From: Rhodospirillales bacterium
GTDB taxonomy: Bacteria > Pseudomonadota > Alphaproteobacteria > CACIAM-22H2
Direction of reading: 5' to 3'
Assembly: GCA_016794025.1 (NCBI GenBank)
Contig: JAEUKX010000077.1
Coordinates: 1 to 39,224 of the forward strand
DNA: 39,224 bases
Shown: one piece after another, positions 1 through 7,773 of the stretch
How the letters are laid out: each line of letters starts with the position of its first letter
How positions within the stretch are numbered: the stretch's first letter is position 1
Notes under the pieces: model-generated
Seen by the model: the letters and a program-made list of their open reading frames with translations, nothing else
Database searches by the model: none
Told to the model about the DNA's origin: nothing
Program-made: the position numbers and the translations under genes

Positions 1-1172
1 AAGGTGGCGTCCGCGAGAATCTGCGCGAATCCGACGATGGCATTGAGCGGCGTGCGCAATTCGTGATTCATGTTGGCGATGAAGATGCCGCGCTCGTCGG
101 ATTCGAACTGGAGGCGGGCCTTGGCGCTGGCCAGTTCGGCGTTGGCGCGCGCAAGCGCGTTCGCATAGCGCGTCGACGTCCACGCATAGCCGACCGCAAC
201 GACGAGAGTCACGAGCGCGATGGCGAGGACCGGCCAATAGATCCGCAGGGCTTCCTGCGCGACGGGCCGGAACTCGGCCGTATAGACAAGGACGAGCGGC
301 AGCGGCTGCAGGCCCAGGAAGACCGTGATGGCGTCGGTGCCCGCCGCCGACAGGGTCTGCCGGATCCGCCCGAAGCTGGCGGCCGGATAGCGCCGCCAGA
401 GATCGACCGACGGTATATCGACGATGCCGACGGCCGCCTCGGCCGGATACTGCGCGATGAGGCTGCCATCGTTCCGGAAGACCGCGACGCGGTCGCTGGC
501 GCGCTGGCGCAGCGTCATCAGATAGTCCGTCAGGACCGTTGCGGGGATGCTGACCGCGACGACCGCACGCGTGTCGCCATCCGCGCCCGTTATCGTCCGC
601 GAGACGACGAGTGCCGCCCGACCACCCACGGAGCCCAGCGAAAGGACCGCATTGCGGTGCGGATCGGCGACGAGCGCACGCCGCGCGGCAAACCGGCCCG
701 CGCCGACATGATGGGTGAAGAATTCCTCCGTGCCTGCGCCTTCGCGTTCCGGATCAAGCGCGTGCCGCCCGTCCGCATGCCAGACGTCGATCGACACGCC
801 GTCGGCGGCGTGCTCGGGCGGAACCCACATGGCGGCGGCGAGGCGGTCGGGCGAGACCGCATCGGGCGCGCGCCCGTCGAGGAGGCGCATCACCGGGACC
901 ATGAGCAGATCGGCGCGCGCCACGAGCTGGGCAAGGAACGTGTCGCCCGAGAGCAGGCTGCGCTCGATCGTGGCGGCGCGGAATTCCGAGAACGCCTCCC
1001 CGAACGTGCGTTCCCGGCCGTGGATCCATGTCGCCGTTCCCATGACGGCGCAGATCATGAAGATACACAGGATCGCCGCCGCGACATTGTGCGGCCTGGC
1101 AGATGCCTCGCTCTCGATCGCTTCTGCGCTGTCGAGGCCGGCGACCTGGATCGTGGGGGGTGTGTATGTCAC
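1..1172 (-). CDS. Sensor histidine kinase, C-terminal part beyond window
   Basis: A membrane-bound sensor kinase that would autophosphorylate on His and pass the phosphate to a response regulator not seen here. About 390 codons are visible. Residues about 28-49 form a first membrane helix. A periplasmic domain of about 260 residues follows, of the size of a Cache-like sensor, then a second membrane helix at about 311-331, a short helical linker, and the H-box NHELRTPLN with phosphoacceptor His370. The ATPase domain lies off the window edge. The reading frame has no ATG near its start; GTG at 1172 is chosen because GGAG stands just upstream and the first helix follows at a normal distance. TTG at 1190 is the alternative. 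It is divergent from the sulfhydrylase gene. The ligand cannot be told from the sequence. Confidence 0.82.
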   Translation of the reverse strand, partial: MTYTPPTIQVAGLDSAEAIESEASARPHNVAAAILCIFMICAVMGTATWIHGRERTFGEAFSEFRAATIERSLLSGDTFLAQLVARADLLMVPVMRLLDGRAPDAVSPDRLAAAMWVPPEHAADGVSIDVWHADGRHALDPEREGAGTEEFFTHHVGAGRFAARRALVADPHRNAVLSLGSVGGRAALVVSRTITGADGDTRAVVAVSIPATVLTDYLMTLRQRASDRVAVFRNDGSLIAQYPAEAAVGIVDIPSVDLWRRYPAASFGRIRQTLSAAGTDAITVFLGLQPLPLVLVYTAEFRPVAQEALRIYWPVLAIALVTLVVAVGYAWTSTRYANALARANAELASAKARLQFESDERGIFIANMNHELRTPLNAIVGFAQILADAT

Positions 1173-1307
1173 CGGCGGTTCTCCGGCCAACCGAGGTCCG
1201 GGTCGTAATGCCAGAAGACCGCTTAGGATGCAATCGCAGAAAGATTTATACTCTACAGTAGTATGAATGAAGCGAATGGTCCTCCCCTTCCTTGCTCAAT
1301 TCGACAA

Positions 1308-1336
1308 TTGACGCGCGGCGGGGCCGGTGGTTAGGG
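1308..1336 (+). promoter_or_regulatory. Candidate promoter of the sulfhydrylase operon
   Basis: A strong -35 hexamer TTGACG (1308-1313) is followed after 17 bp by a weak -10 TTAGGG (1331-1336). Transcription would start near 1343, at the foot of the structured leader, giving a leader of about 98 nt. The -10 is poor, so this is a candidate only. Confidence 0.4.
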
Positions 1337-1343
1337 TCTGGCC

Positions 1344-1429
1344 CAAGCTGCGGGTTGAACAGGGACGCGCTGCTTGAATAAGGAACCGCCCGATTGACGC
1401 CGAAGATGCGCTCGGGCGGTTCTGTTTTT
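1344..1429 (+). promoter_or_regulatory. Structured 5' leader with terminator-like hairpin
   Basis: Two stems lie ahead of the sulfhydrylase start. Stem 1 pairs CAAGCTGCG (1344-1352) with CGCTGCTTG (1368-1376), with one T-T mismatch. Stem 2 pairs GAACCGCCCG (1383-1392) with CGGGCGGTTC (1413-1422) perfectly and is followed by TGTTTTT (1423-1429), as in an intrinsic terminator. GGTT in the loop of stem 1 (1353-1356) can also pair with AACC (1384-1387), the foot of the terminator stem, so the two pairings exclude each other. A ribosome site GGGGGA follows, then ATG at 1441. Met genes of Alphaproteobacteria often carry SAM or SAH riboswitches, but this leader does not clearly match the SAM-II pattern I know. 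The ligand is unknown. Confidence 0.5.
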
Positions 1430-1440
1430 CGGGGGAACGC

Positions 1441-2733
1441 ATGAGCGGACGATTCCCGCGGTTCGATACACTTTCTCTCCATGCCGGCCAGCAGCCGGAT
1501 GCGGCAACGGGCGCGCGCGCCGTGCCGATTTATCAGACGACGTCCTACGTATTCCCGGATGTCGATTCGGCGGCGTCGCTGTTCAATCTCGAGCGCGCCG
1601 GCCACATCTACAGCCGAATCTCGAATCCGACCGTCGCCGTCTTCGAGGAGCGCGTGGCCGCGCTCGAAGGCGGCGTGGGCGCTCTCGCGACCGCCTCGGG
1701 CCAGGCAGCGCTGCATCTTGCCGTGGCGACGTTGATGGGTGCGGGCGGGCACATCGTCAGTTCGGCGTCGATCTATGGCGGCTCGCACAACATGTTCGCG
1801 CACACGCTGCCGCGCTTTGGCATTTCGGCGACATTCGTGGACCCGCGCGACCCGGCTGCGTTCGCCGCCGCCGTCCGGCCCGAAACGCGCCTTGTCTTCG
1901 GCGAGGTTCTCGGCAATCCCGGCCTCGAAGTGCTTGACGTGCCGGCAGTGGCGAAGGTTGCGCACGCGGCCGGGCTTCCGCTGATGCTCGACTGCACGTT
2001 CTGCACGCCCTACCTGTTCCGGGCTTTCGATCACGGCGCCGACATCGTGATGCACTCGGCGACGAAATGGATGGGCGGCCACGGGACCTCGATCGGCGGT
2101 GTGCTGGTCGATGCGGGCACGTTCGACTGGGAGGCGTCTGGCCGGTTCCCGACCCTGACCGAGCCCTATGCCGGCTATCACGGCCTGGACTTCGCGGAGG
2201 AGTTCGGGCCGGCGGCCTTCCTGATGCGTGCGCGGGCCGAAGGACTGCGCGACTTCGGCGCGTGTCTGTCGCCCACGAACGCGTTCCACCTGCTGCAGGG
2301 ACTCGAGACGTTGCCGCTGCGCATGGCGCGGCATGTCGAGAACGCGCGCAAAGTTGCGGAGTTTCTCGCGGCGGCGCCGGAAGTCGCATGGGTCAACCAT
2401 CCGGACCTTCCCTCGCACCCGGACCATGCGCTCGCGCGCCGCCTGCTGCCGAAGGGGGCCGGATCGATCGTCAGCTTCGGGATCAGGGGCGGGCGCGCTG
2501 CCGGCCGGCGCTTCATCGAAGGTCTGCGGCTTTTCAGCCATCTCGCGAATGTCGGCGACGCGAAGTCCCTCGTGATCCATCCCGCTTCGACCACGCACCA
2601 GCAGATGGACGCCGCCTCGCTCAAGGCTGCCGGTATCGGCGAGGAGATGATCCGGCTTTCCGTCGGCCTCGAGGATGCGGCCGACCTCGTCGAGGACCTG
2701 ACCGCGGGCCTTCGCGCCGCGGCGAAGGGCTAG
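1441..2733 (+). CDS. metY: O-acetylhomoserine (or succinyl) sulfhydrylase, MetY/MetZ type
   Basis: A cytosolic PLP enzyme of the Cys/Met metabolism family that makes homocysteine from an activated homoserine and sulfide, the direct sulfhydrylation route to methionine. The protein has 430 residues, the usual MetY length. The PLP lysine is K209 in SATKW and the Asp that contacts the pyridine nitrogen is D184 in LMLDCTF. YSRISNPT (57-64) and the SGQAA loop near 86-90 are typical of the family. The ATG follows GGGGGAACGC. The stop is 3 bp before the hydrolase gene, so the two are probably cotranscribed. The leader upstream could control it. Whether the substrate is the acetyl or the succinyl ester cannot be settled by eye; the length favours MetY. 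Confidence 0.88.
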   Translation: MSGRFPRFDTLSLHAGQQPDAATGARAVPIYQTTSYVFPDVDSAASLFNLERAGHIYSRISNPTVAVFEERVAALEGGVGALATASGQAALHLAVATLMGAGGHIVSSASIYGGSHNMFAHTLPRFGISATFVDPRDPAAFAAAVRPETRLVFGEVLGNPGLEVLDVPAVAKVAHAAGLPLMLDCTFCTPYLFRAFDHGADIVMHSATKWMGGHGTSIGGVLVDAGTFDWEASGRFPTLTEPYAGYHGLDFAEEFGPAAFLMRARAEGLRDFGACLSPTNAFHLLQGLETLPLRMARHVENARKVAEFLAAAPEVAWVNHPDLPSHPDHALARRLLPKGAGSIVSFGIRGGRAAGRRFIEGLRLFSHLANVGDAKSLVIHPASTTHQQMDAASLKAAGIGEEMIRLSVGLEDAADLVEDLTAGLRAAAKG

Positions 2734-2736
2734 TGC

Positions 2737-3525
2737 ATGGAACTCGTTGTCGCGGGCATGCGCATCTATGCGGCGACCGGCGGCCGGCCGTTCGATCCGG
2801 CGCTTCCGACCGTCGCCTTCGTCCACGGGGCCGGCATGGACCACACCGTTTGGACGCTGCAGACCCGCTGGTTTGCCCACCATGGCCGCAACGCGCTGGC
2901 CTTCGACCTGCCCGGCCACGGCCGCTCGCAAGGAACGGCGCTTGCGCGTATCGATGCGATGGCGGATTTCCTTGACGCAGCCCTTGAGGCGACGGGCGCG
3001 AAGCGCGCGGCGATCGTCGGACATTCGATGGGCGCGCTGGTCGCGCTCGAGACGGCCCACCGCCATCCGGGCCGCGTGCGCGCGCTGGCCCTGCTGGGTG
3101 CCGCGATGCGCATGCCCGTGCACCCGAAGCTGCTCGAGGCGGCGCGCCACGATGATCCGTCGGCTGTCGCCATGATCGCCGACTGGGCCTTTGGCCGACG
3201 GGCGCAGCTTGGTGGCGCGCGTGCGCCGGGGACATGGATGGTCGGCGGCGGCACGCGGCTGCTGGAGCGGGCACGGTCGGGGGTGCTCGCCAATGATCTG
3301 GCCGCGTGCGACGCCTATGACGGTGCCGGCGAGGCGGCCAAGGCCGTACGTTGCCCGACGTTGGCCGTGCTTGGCGCCGCGGACCGGATGACGCCGGCAT
3401 CCGGCGGCCGTGCACTTGCCGACGCGATACCGGGGGGCCGCCATGTCACGATCGGCAATGCCGGGCACATGGCGATGATCGAGGCGCCGGACGAGACACT
3501 CGCGGCATTGGCCGAGGCATGCTGA
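2737..3525 (+). CDS. Alpha/beta hydrolase
   Basis: A 262-residue soluble hydrolase of the alpha/beta fold. The oxyanion motif HGAGMDH is at 30-36, the nucleophile elbow GHSMGA puts the catalytic serine at S97, the acid is D216 in LGAADRMTP and the base is H244 in NAGHMAMIEAP, so the triad is complete. The last region resembles esterases and C-C hydrolases that act on small esters or lactones. It begins 3 bp after the sulfhydrylase stop and its stop overlaps the alternative start of the thioesterase, pointing to a three-gene operon. The substrate is unknown. A role in thioester or homoserine-ester turnover would be a guess from position only. Confidence 0.85.
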   Translation: MELVVAGMRIYAATGGRPFDPALPTVAFVHGAGMDHTVWTLQTRWFAHHGRNALAFDLPGHGRSQGTALARIDAMADFLDAALEATGAKRAAIVGHSMGALVALETAHRHPGRVRALALLGAAMRMPVHPKLLEAARHDDPSAVAMIADWAFGRRAQLGGARAPGTWMVGGGTRLLERARSGVLANDLAACDAYDGAGEAAKAVRCPTLAVLGAADRMTPASGGRALADAIPGGRHVTIGNAGHMAMIEAPDETLAALAEAC

Positions 3526-3527
3526 CG

Positions 3528-3983
3528 ATGGAAGTTTCGCGGAAAATTCGATCCGCGCGCGCCGACTATCCACATTTCCGCGCCATCGCGACGCGATGGA
3601 TGGACAACGACCTCTACGGCCACGTCAACAATGTCGTTTACTACAGCTATTTCGACACGGTCATCAACGCGTATCTCATCGAGGCGGGCGGTCTCGACAT
3701 ACATCGTGCGGAAGTGATCGGAGTCGCCGTCGAGACGATGTGCCGCTTCCATGTGTCGCTAGCCTTTCCCGAGACCGTCGAGGCGGGGCTTCGCGTAGGA
3801 CGTATCGGAAAAAGCTCGGTGCGCTACGAAATCGGACTTTTCAAGGCCGGCGAGGCCCTGGCCGCCGCCGAAGGGCATTTCGTCCACGTCTTCGTCAGAC
3901 GCGAAGATCAAAGGCCTGCCGGGATTCCCGACGGCATACGATTGTCTCTCCAAAAATTGTGTATACAGGAAATTTCCTCGTAA
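3528..3983 (+). CDS. Hotdog-fold acyl-CoA thioesterase
   Basis: A 151-residue thioesterase of the 4-hydroxybenzoyl-CoA thioesterase / YbgC-like family, which cleaves acyl-CoA thioesters. The family active-site segment is plain: WMDNDLYGHVNNVVYYSYFD, with the Asp on the helix and GHVNN at the start of the hot-dog helix. The start at 3528 is preferred because GAGG (3515-3518) sits 9 bp upstream. An ATG at 3519, overlapping the hydrolase stop, would add three residues but stands directly against that GAGG. It is the third gene of the sulfhydrylase operon. The last 30 bases are AT-rich and merge with a likely promoter for the next gene. The acyl substrate is not known. Confidence 0.85.
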   Translation: MEVSRKIRSARADYPHFRAIATRWMDNDLYGHVNNVVYYSYFDTVINAYLIEAGGLDIHRAEVIGVAVETMCRFHVSLAFPETVEAGLRVGRIGKSSVRYEIGLFKAGEALAAAEGHFVHVFVRREDQRPAGIPDGIRLSLQKLCIQEISS

Positions 3984-3993
3984 AATTGTCTAT
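3953..3993 (+). promoter_or_regulatory. Direct repeats around a palindrome; likely promoter of the PilZ genes
   Basis: AAAATTGTGTAT (3953-3964) and AAAATTGTCTAT (3982-3993) are near-identical direct repeats 29 bp apart, and the perfect palindrome GGAAATTTCC (3968-3977) lies between them. A promoter TTGTGT (3957-3962), 18 bp, TAAAAT (3981-3986) can be drawn through the same bases, 62 bp ahead of the first PilZ start. It overlaps the end of the thioesterase gene. A regulator bound to the palindrome would occupy the spacer. Confidence 0.45.
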
Positions 3994-4047
3994 GCTTTTG
4001 ATCGCTAACCGGTATGGTCGCGGCGAAATTTGCCGTGGAGAACCGGT

Positions 4048-5520
4048 ATGTTCTGCATCAACGCCCTTGAGGCCCTCGACGCGCCGGCACGCGAGACCCT
4101 GTTCCGCGTTGCACAACCCCATCTCGACCATGCCCGCCTGACGGCGACGGAACTTGCCTTCGATCCGCGTGAACAGCGCCGCCTTCTGAATGCCGGCATG
4201 CGTTTCCAGGAGTTCGTGCAGCGCGTCGCGATCCTGCAGGGCCAGATGATGAAGAACCCGGTCACCGAGCGTGTCCGGCAGATCATCGACATCGTCGACG
4301 AGGCGATGCGCCTGGTCGAGCAGACCGCGCGGGAAATTCCGGCGCCGATGGAGATCGATGCCGCAACGATCGACCGACTGGCTGCCAGCGATCCGACCTA
4401 TGGCCCGATCCGGGCGGGTGTGGCGATCGCCGCGACGCTCGCGACGGCGGGAGCGGGCGACTGGGTGGGCAAGGCAAACCGCTGTCTGACACTTTTCGAC
4501 AGCCTGACCCAGCCTGCGGCGATCGACATCATTGACCAGACACTGGCTGAACTCGTCCGGATCAAGGCGTCTGCCGCGACGCTGATCGGCTCGCCCGAGA
4601 ATCTTGCGCTGGTCGTCCGCGCCTGCCTGATGATCGCGGGCGACGACGAGGCCGGCACGGCCGCCAATACGCCCCCCTTCATCCTTGCGCTAGTTGCACG
4701 CCAGAAAAGGCGCGCGACGCCGCGCACCGTTCAGGCGGCGGTCGAAGTCCTCAAGGGCGTCCTTGCGAGCCCGGCATCGATCGCGAAGCGCGATCCCACG
4801 CAGGAGATAAAGCAGACGCGCAGCATGCGCGACCGCATCACGAAGCTACCGCGGCTGCTTGCCGACCAGGAACTGCAGGATATTCTCGCCCGGCGGATGT
4901 CGCGCCTCGTTGCTCCGGAACTTCTCGAGCCGCTGGTTGCGCGCGAGATCGGCGCCGGCCGAAAGGCCATTCTTCTGCTGGGCCTGCATTGCGAGATCGG
5001 CGATCCGGGTGCGCGAAAGCACCTCGTCACGCATCTCGATCTGCTGGTCGACTCGCGCGAGTTCAAGGACGAATTCTTCGTGCCCGGCTCCAGCCATGAC
5101 GAAAAGCGCGCGCTGGTCGCCCAGGTCGCGCAGGCGATTACCAATGCCGATCTCATCGACATCAAGCGGCAGCGCTATCAGGCCATCGTGACGACGACAT
5201 TCGCGTATCTGGGCGAGTCCGGAGACCGCAGGATCTCGCCGCGGATGATCGCCGGCCCCGAGGACCGGATCCAGATCGGCGGCGTGCGCGTGCCTCTGCG
5301 CAACTGGAGCGAGACCGGGCTGATGTTCGGTCCCTATAACGGCCTCATCGCTCCGGGCCAGCGTATGCGGGCCACCGTCATGCTGCGGAACGCCTATATC
5401 GCGATGGGCTTCGAGGCGGAGTTGGAGATCGTCCGCCAGGTCGACGGGCTGGTGGGGGCGAAGTACAACTGTGCCGATCCGCAGGCCCGCCAGCGGATCA
5501 AGGCCCATTTCAGGGCCTGA
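4048..5520 (+). CDS. PilZ-domain protein, paralog 1
   Basis: A 490-residue protein with a C-terminal PilZ domain, a cyclic di-GMP receptor. The binding signature is intact: RISPR (RxxxR) followed after about 20 residues by NWSETG ((D/N)xSxxG). The first 380 or so residues are helical with no membrane segment and no domain I can name; a stretch RDPTQEIKQTR and the segment FKDEFFVPGSSHDEKRALVAQV are strongly conserved in the neighbouring paralog. The N-terminal part is probably an effector or partner-binding region. ATG at 4048 follows GTGGAG at 4035-4040. It is followed 78 bp later by a paralog, which makes this a tandem duplication. A link to motility, envelope or exopolysaccharide is likely from the family but not shown here. 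Confidence 0.8.
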   Translation: MFCINALEALDAPARETLFRVAQPHLDHARLTATELAFDPREQRRLLNAGMRFQEFVQRVAILQGQMMKNPVTERVRQIIDIVDEAMRLVEQTAREIPAPMEIDAATIDRLAASDPTYGPIRAGVAIAATLATAGAGDWVGKANRCLTLFDSLTQPAAIDIIDQTLAELVRIKASAATLIGSPENLALVVRACLMIAGDDEAGTAANTPPFILALVARQKRRATPRTVQAAVEVLKGVLASPASIAKRDPTQEIKQTRSMRDRITKLPRLLADQELQDILARRMSRLVAPELLEPLVAREIGAGRKAILLLGLHCEIGDPGARKHLVTHLDLLVDSREFKDEFFVPGSSHDEKRALVAQVAQAITNADLIDIKRQRYQAIVTTTFAYLGESGDRRISPRMIAGPEDRIQIGGVRVPLRNWSETGLMFGPYNGLIAPGQRMRATVMLRNAYIAMGFEAELEIVRQVDGLVGAKYNCADPQARQRIKAHFRA

Positions 5521-5598
5521 GCTGCCTTTGCGCTTACACATGAATTATTTACCATCGGCGGGTAGGTTTCCGGTCTGGTTGCAAGGCTGGATCTGTCG

Positions 5599-7068
5599 AT
5601 GTTCTGTACAACCCCCATTGAAGCCGTCGGGCCGGAAGCGCGTGAAACGCTCTTCCGAGTGGCGGCGCCGTATCTGGAGCAGGCGCGGATTACCGCGACC
5701 GAGCTTGCATTCGATCCGCGTGAGCACCGCAAGATATTGAATTCAGGAACGAAATTCCAAGAGTACATCCAGCGCGTCGCGATCCTGCAGGGCAGGCAGC
5801 TGAAAAATCCGGTGACCGAACGGGTTCGCCAGACGCTCGAACTCGTCGATGGTGCCATGCGGCTGGTCGAAGGGGAGGCCAAGGGCCTGCCCGACGCGCA
5901 GGTTGCGGACGCTTCGGCGCTCGATCGCCTTGCCGCCAGCGATGCGGCTCTCGGTCCCGTCCGGGCTGGCGTGGCGCTGGCCGCCGTGCTCGCGCCGATG
6001 GGGCCGGGCACATGGGTGATGCGCGGTCAGCGCTGTCTTGAACTGCTCGGTGCGGTGCGCCATCCGGCGACCGTTGCGCTGCTCGACCAGACGATCGCCG
6101 AACTGCTGCGCACGAAGGCCGCCTGTGCCGGCCTGCTGGCGCCTGTCGACAATCTCACGGCACTCGTCCGGGCCTGCCTTGCGCTCGCCGGTGATACCGA
6201 TTCCCTCCGCGGCGGCGTGTCCACGTTCACCACCGGCCTCGTCGCCACGGCGAAGGGGCGCGATCTGCCGTTTATCGGACGCGCTGTTGTCGAGATCCTG
6301 AACGGGGCGGTCACCGGCCCGGCGTCGCTCGACAAGCGGGATCCGACCCAGGAACTCAAGGCGACGCGCGACCTGCGCCGCAAGATCGCCGGCCTGCCGC
6401 TGCTCGATGCCGATACCGATCTGAAGGAGAATCTTTCTCGGCGGCTCACGCGCCTGACGGCGCCGGAAAGTCTCGAGCCGATCATCGGGCGCGAGGTCGG
6501 CATCGGCCGGAAGCTTCTGGTGCTGTTGGGCCTTCACGCCGACATCGAGGATCCGAATGCACGGCGCTACCTCGTCGCGATGATCGATTCCTTGGTTGAA
6601 AATCCGGAATTCAAGTCGGATTTCTATGTGCCCGGCATGGCGCACGACGAGAAGCGCGCGCTTGCCGCGCAGGTCTCTCAGGCGGTCTCGTCTTCCCAGC
6701 TTCCGGATAACCGTCGCCAGCGCTTCCGCGAGATCGCGGCGACGGCTTTCGCCGACCTCGCCGCCGCCGGCGAAAGGCGCATCTCGCCGCGCATGGTCGC
6801 GGGCCCGGAGGATCGCGTCATCGTCGCCGGACAGCGCGTGCCGCTGCGCAACTGGAGCGAAACAGGACTCCTGTTCGGCCCCTTCAACGGTCTTGCGCAA
6901 CCGGGCCAACACATGAAGGCCACGGTCATGCTGCGCAACGGTTACCTGTCGATGGGTTTCGAGGCGGAGCTCGAAATCGTGCGGGCGAACGACGGGCTGA
7001 TCGGCGCGAAGTACACCTGCGCCGACGCGCACACCCGCCAGCGCATCAAGGCGCATTTCCGCGCCTGA
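5599..7068 (+). CDS. PilZ-domain protein, paralog 2
   Basis: A 489-residue protein that aligns with its upstream neighbour almost end to end with no large gap. Both begin MFC and share EALFD/ELAFDPRE-type segments, the VAILQG and KNPVTERVRQ stretch near residues 60-75, and RDPTQE near residue 250. The C-terminal PilZ motif is kept (RISPR, then NWSETG), so both copies should bind cyclic di-GMP. The C-terminal third is most alike; the middle (about 100-230) has diverged most. ATG at 5599 has only a weak ribosome site, so translation may depend on the upstream gene. The stop runs into a strong hairpin shared with the convergent heat-shock gene. Confidence 0.8.
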   Translation: MFCTTPIEAVGPEARETLFRVAAPYLEQARITATELAFDPREHRKILNSGTKFQEYIQRVAILQGRQLKNPVTERVRQTLELVDGAMRLVEGEAKGLPDAQVADASALDRLAASDAALGPVRAGVALAAVLAPMGPGTWVMRGQRCLELLGAVRHPATVALLDQTIAELLRTKAACAGLLAPVDNLTALVRACLALAGDTDSLRGGVSTFTTGLVATAKGRDLPFIGRAVVEILNGAVTGPASLDKRDPTQELKATRDLRRKIAGLPLLDADTDLKENLSRRLTRLTAPESLEPIIGREVGIGRKLLVLLGLHADIEDPNARRYLVAMIDSLVENPEFKSDFYVPGMAHDEKRALAAQVSQAVSSSQLPDNRRQRFREIAATAFADLAAAGERRISPRMVAGPEDRVIVAGQRVPLRNWSETGLLFGPFNGLAQPGQHMKATVMLRNGYLSMGFEAELEIVRANDGLIGAKYTCADAHTRQRIKAHFRA

Positions 7069-7115
7069 AGCGCGAATACCCGCCGCGGCGCGTGGCGCCG
7101 GGCGGGTATCGCTTC
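7067..7115. terminator. Bidirectional hairpin between PilZ 2 and hsp20
   Basis: ATACCCGCC (7076-7084) pairs with GGCGGGTAT (7101-7109), and the stem is extended outside by GAAGCG (7067-7072) with CGCTTC (7110-7115). The two genes converge on it. There is no long T run on either side, so it may act by structure alone. Confidence 0.6.
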
Positions 7116-7136
7116 AGGTTGCCCGAACTCGGGCGC

Positions 7137-7592
7137 TCAGGCGGCCTTGGCTTCGATCGCCCGCGGCTTGGCGGCGGTCTCGATCGAAATGCGGCGCGGC
7201 TTCATCGCCTCGGGCACTTCGCGGACCAGATCGACATGCAGCAGGCCATTCTCGAGGCGCGCACCAGACACGCGGATGAAGTCCGCAAGCTGGAAGCGGC
7301 GCTCGAAGCTGCGCTGGGCGATGCCGCGGTGCAGGTACGCGCCGGCCTCGTCGGCCTCCTTCTTGGCCCCGGAGATCACGAGCGTGTTCTCCTGCTGGAC
7401 GAGATCGATTTCGTCGGCGGCAAAGCCCGCGACGGCCATGGCGATGCGGTAGTTGTTCTCGCCGGTCTTCTCGATGTTGTACGGCGGGTAGCCGCCCTGT
7501 TCGGCGACACGCAGCGACTCGTCGATCATGCGCGAGAGCCGGTCGAAGCCGATGGTGGAGCGGAAAAGGGGCGAAAAGTCGAAGTGATTCAT
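7137..7592 (-). CDS. Small heat-shock protein, Hsp20 / IbpA family
   Basis: A 151-residue ATP-independent chaperone that holds unfolding proteins for DnaK and ClpB. It has the alpha-crystallin domain at about 35-130, starting with PPYNIEKTGENNYRIAMAVAG, which is the IbpA class signature, and the closing motif LENGLLHVDL (about 113-122) followed by a C-terminal RRISIE (the I-x-I anchor). The start ATG follows AGGAGG, a strong ribosome site. A heat-shock promoter stands about 75 bp upstream, and the 5' leader between them can fold on CGCCGG/CCGGCG arms. Rhizobial relatives use ROSE RNA thermometers in this place; I could not see the ROSE anti-SD loop clearly. Confidence 0.92.
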   Translation of the reverse strand: MNHFDFSPLFRSTIGFDRLSRMIDESLRVAEQGGYPPYNIEKTGENNYRIAMAVAGFAADEIDLVQQENTLVISGAKKEADEAGAYLHRGIAQRSFERRFQLADFIRVSGARLENGLLHVDLVREVPEAMKPRRISIETAAKPRAIEAKAA

Positions 7593-7667
7593 AATCCTAT
7601 CCTCCTCTGAGCGATGGGACGTCGGTTAGCGCCGCCGGCCCCGGATGGGCACCGGCGGACACACGGG

Positions 7668-7695
7668 ATTTGGGCATTCGGCGGGCGCGTTCAAG
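7668..7695 (-). promoter_or_regulatory. RpoH (sigma-32) promoter for hsp20
   Basis: On the minus strand CTTGAA (7690-7695) is followed by exactly 15 bp and CCCAAAT (7668-7674). This fits the alphaproteobacterial heat-shock sigma consensus, CTTGAA and a C-rich -10 of CCCATnT type. Transcription would begin near 7660 and give a leader of about 70 nt. Confidence 0.75.
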
Positions 7696-7773
7696 CCCCG
7701 GACCCCGCCGCTAAATTGCCATTTGCGTTTTTTCGGATCGGCACGGAAACTTATGCGGCGAGGAGGAGCGAGC

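Noticed and set aside
63..1208. Open frame of 381 codons on the plus strand at the left edge
   Set aside because: The opposite strand holds the histidine kinase with an H-box, so this is an antisense shadow.
1320..1440. Known SAM-II riboswitch ahead of the sulfhydrylase
   Set aside because: I could not find the SAM-II core (GCUAAA-type segment) at the right place; kept only as an undefined leader.
1246..3573. Open frame of about 775 codons on the minus strand
   Set aside because: It is a shadow of the metY-hydrolase region: low-complexity Arg-rich translation with no motif, opposite well-defined genes.
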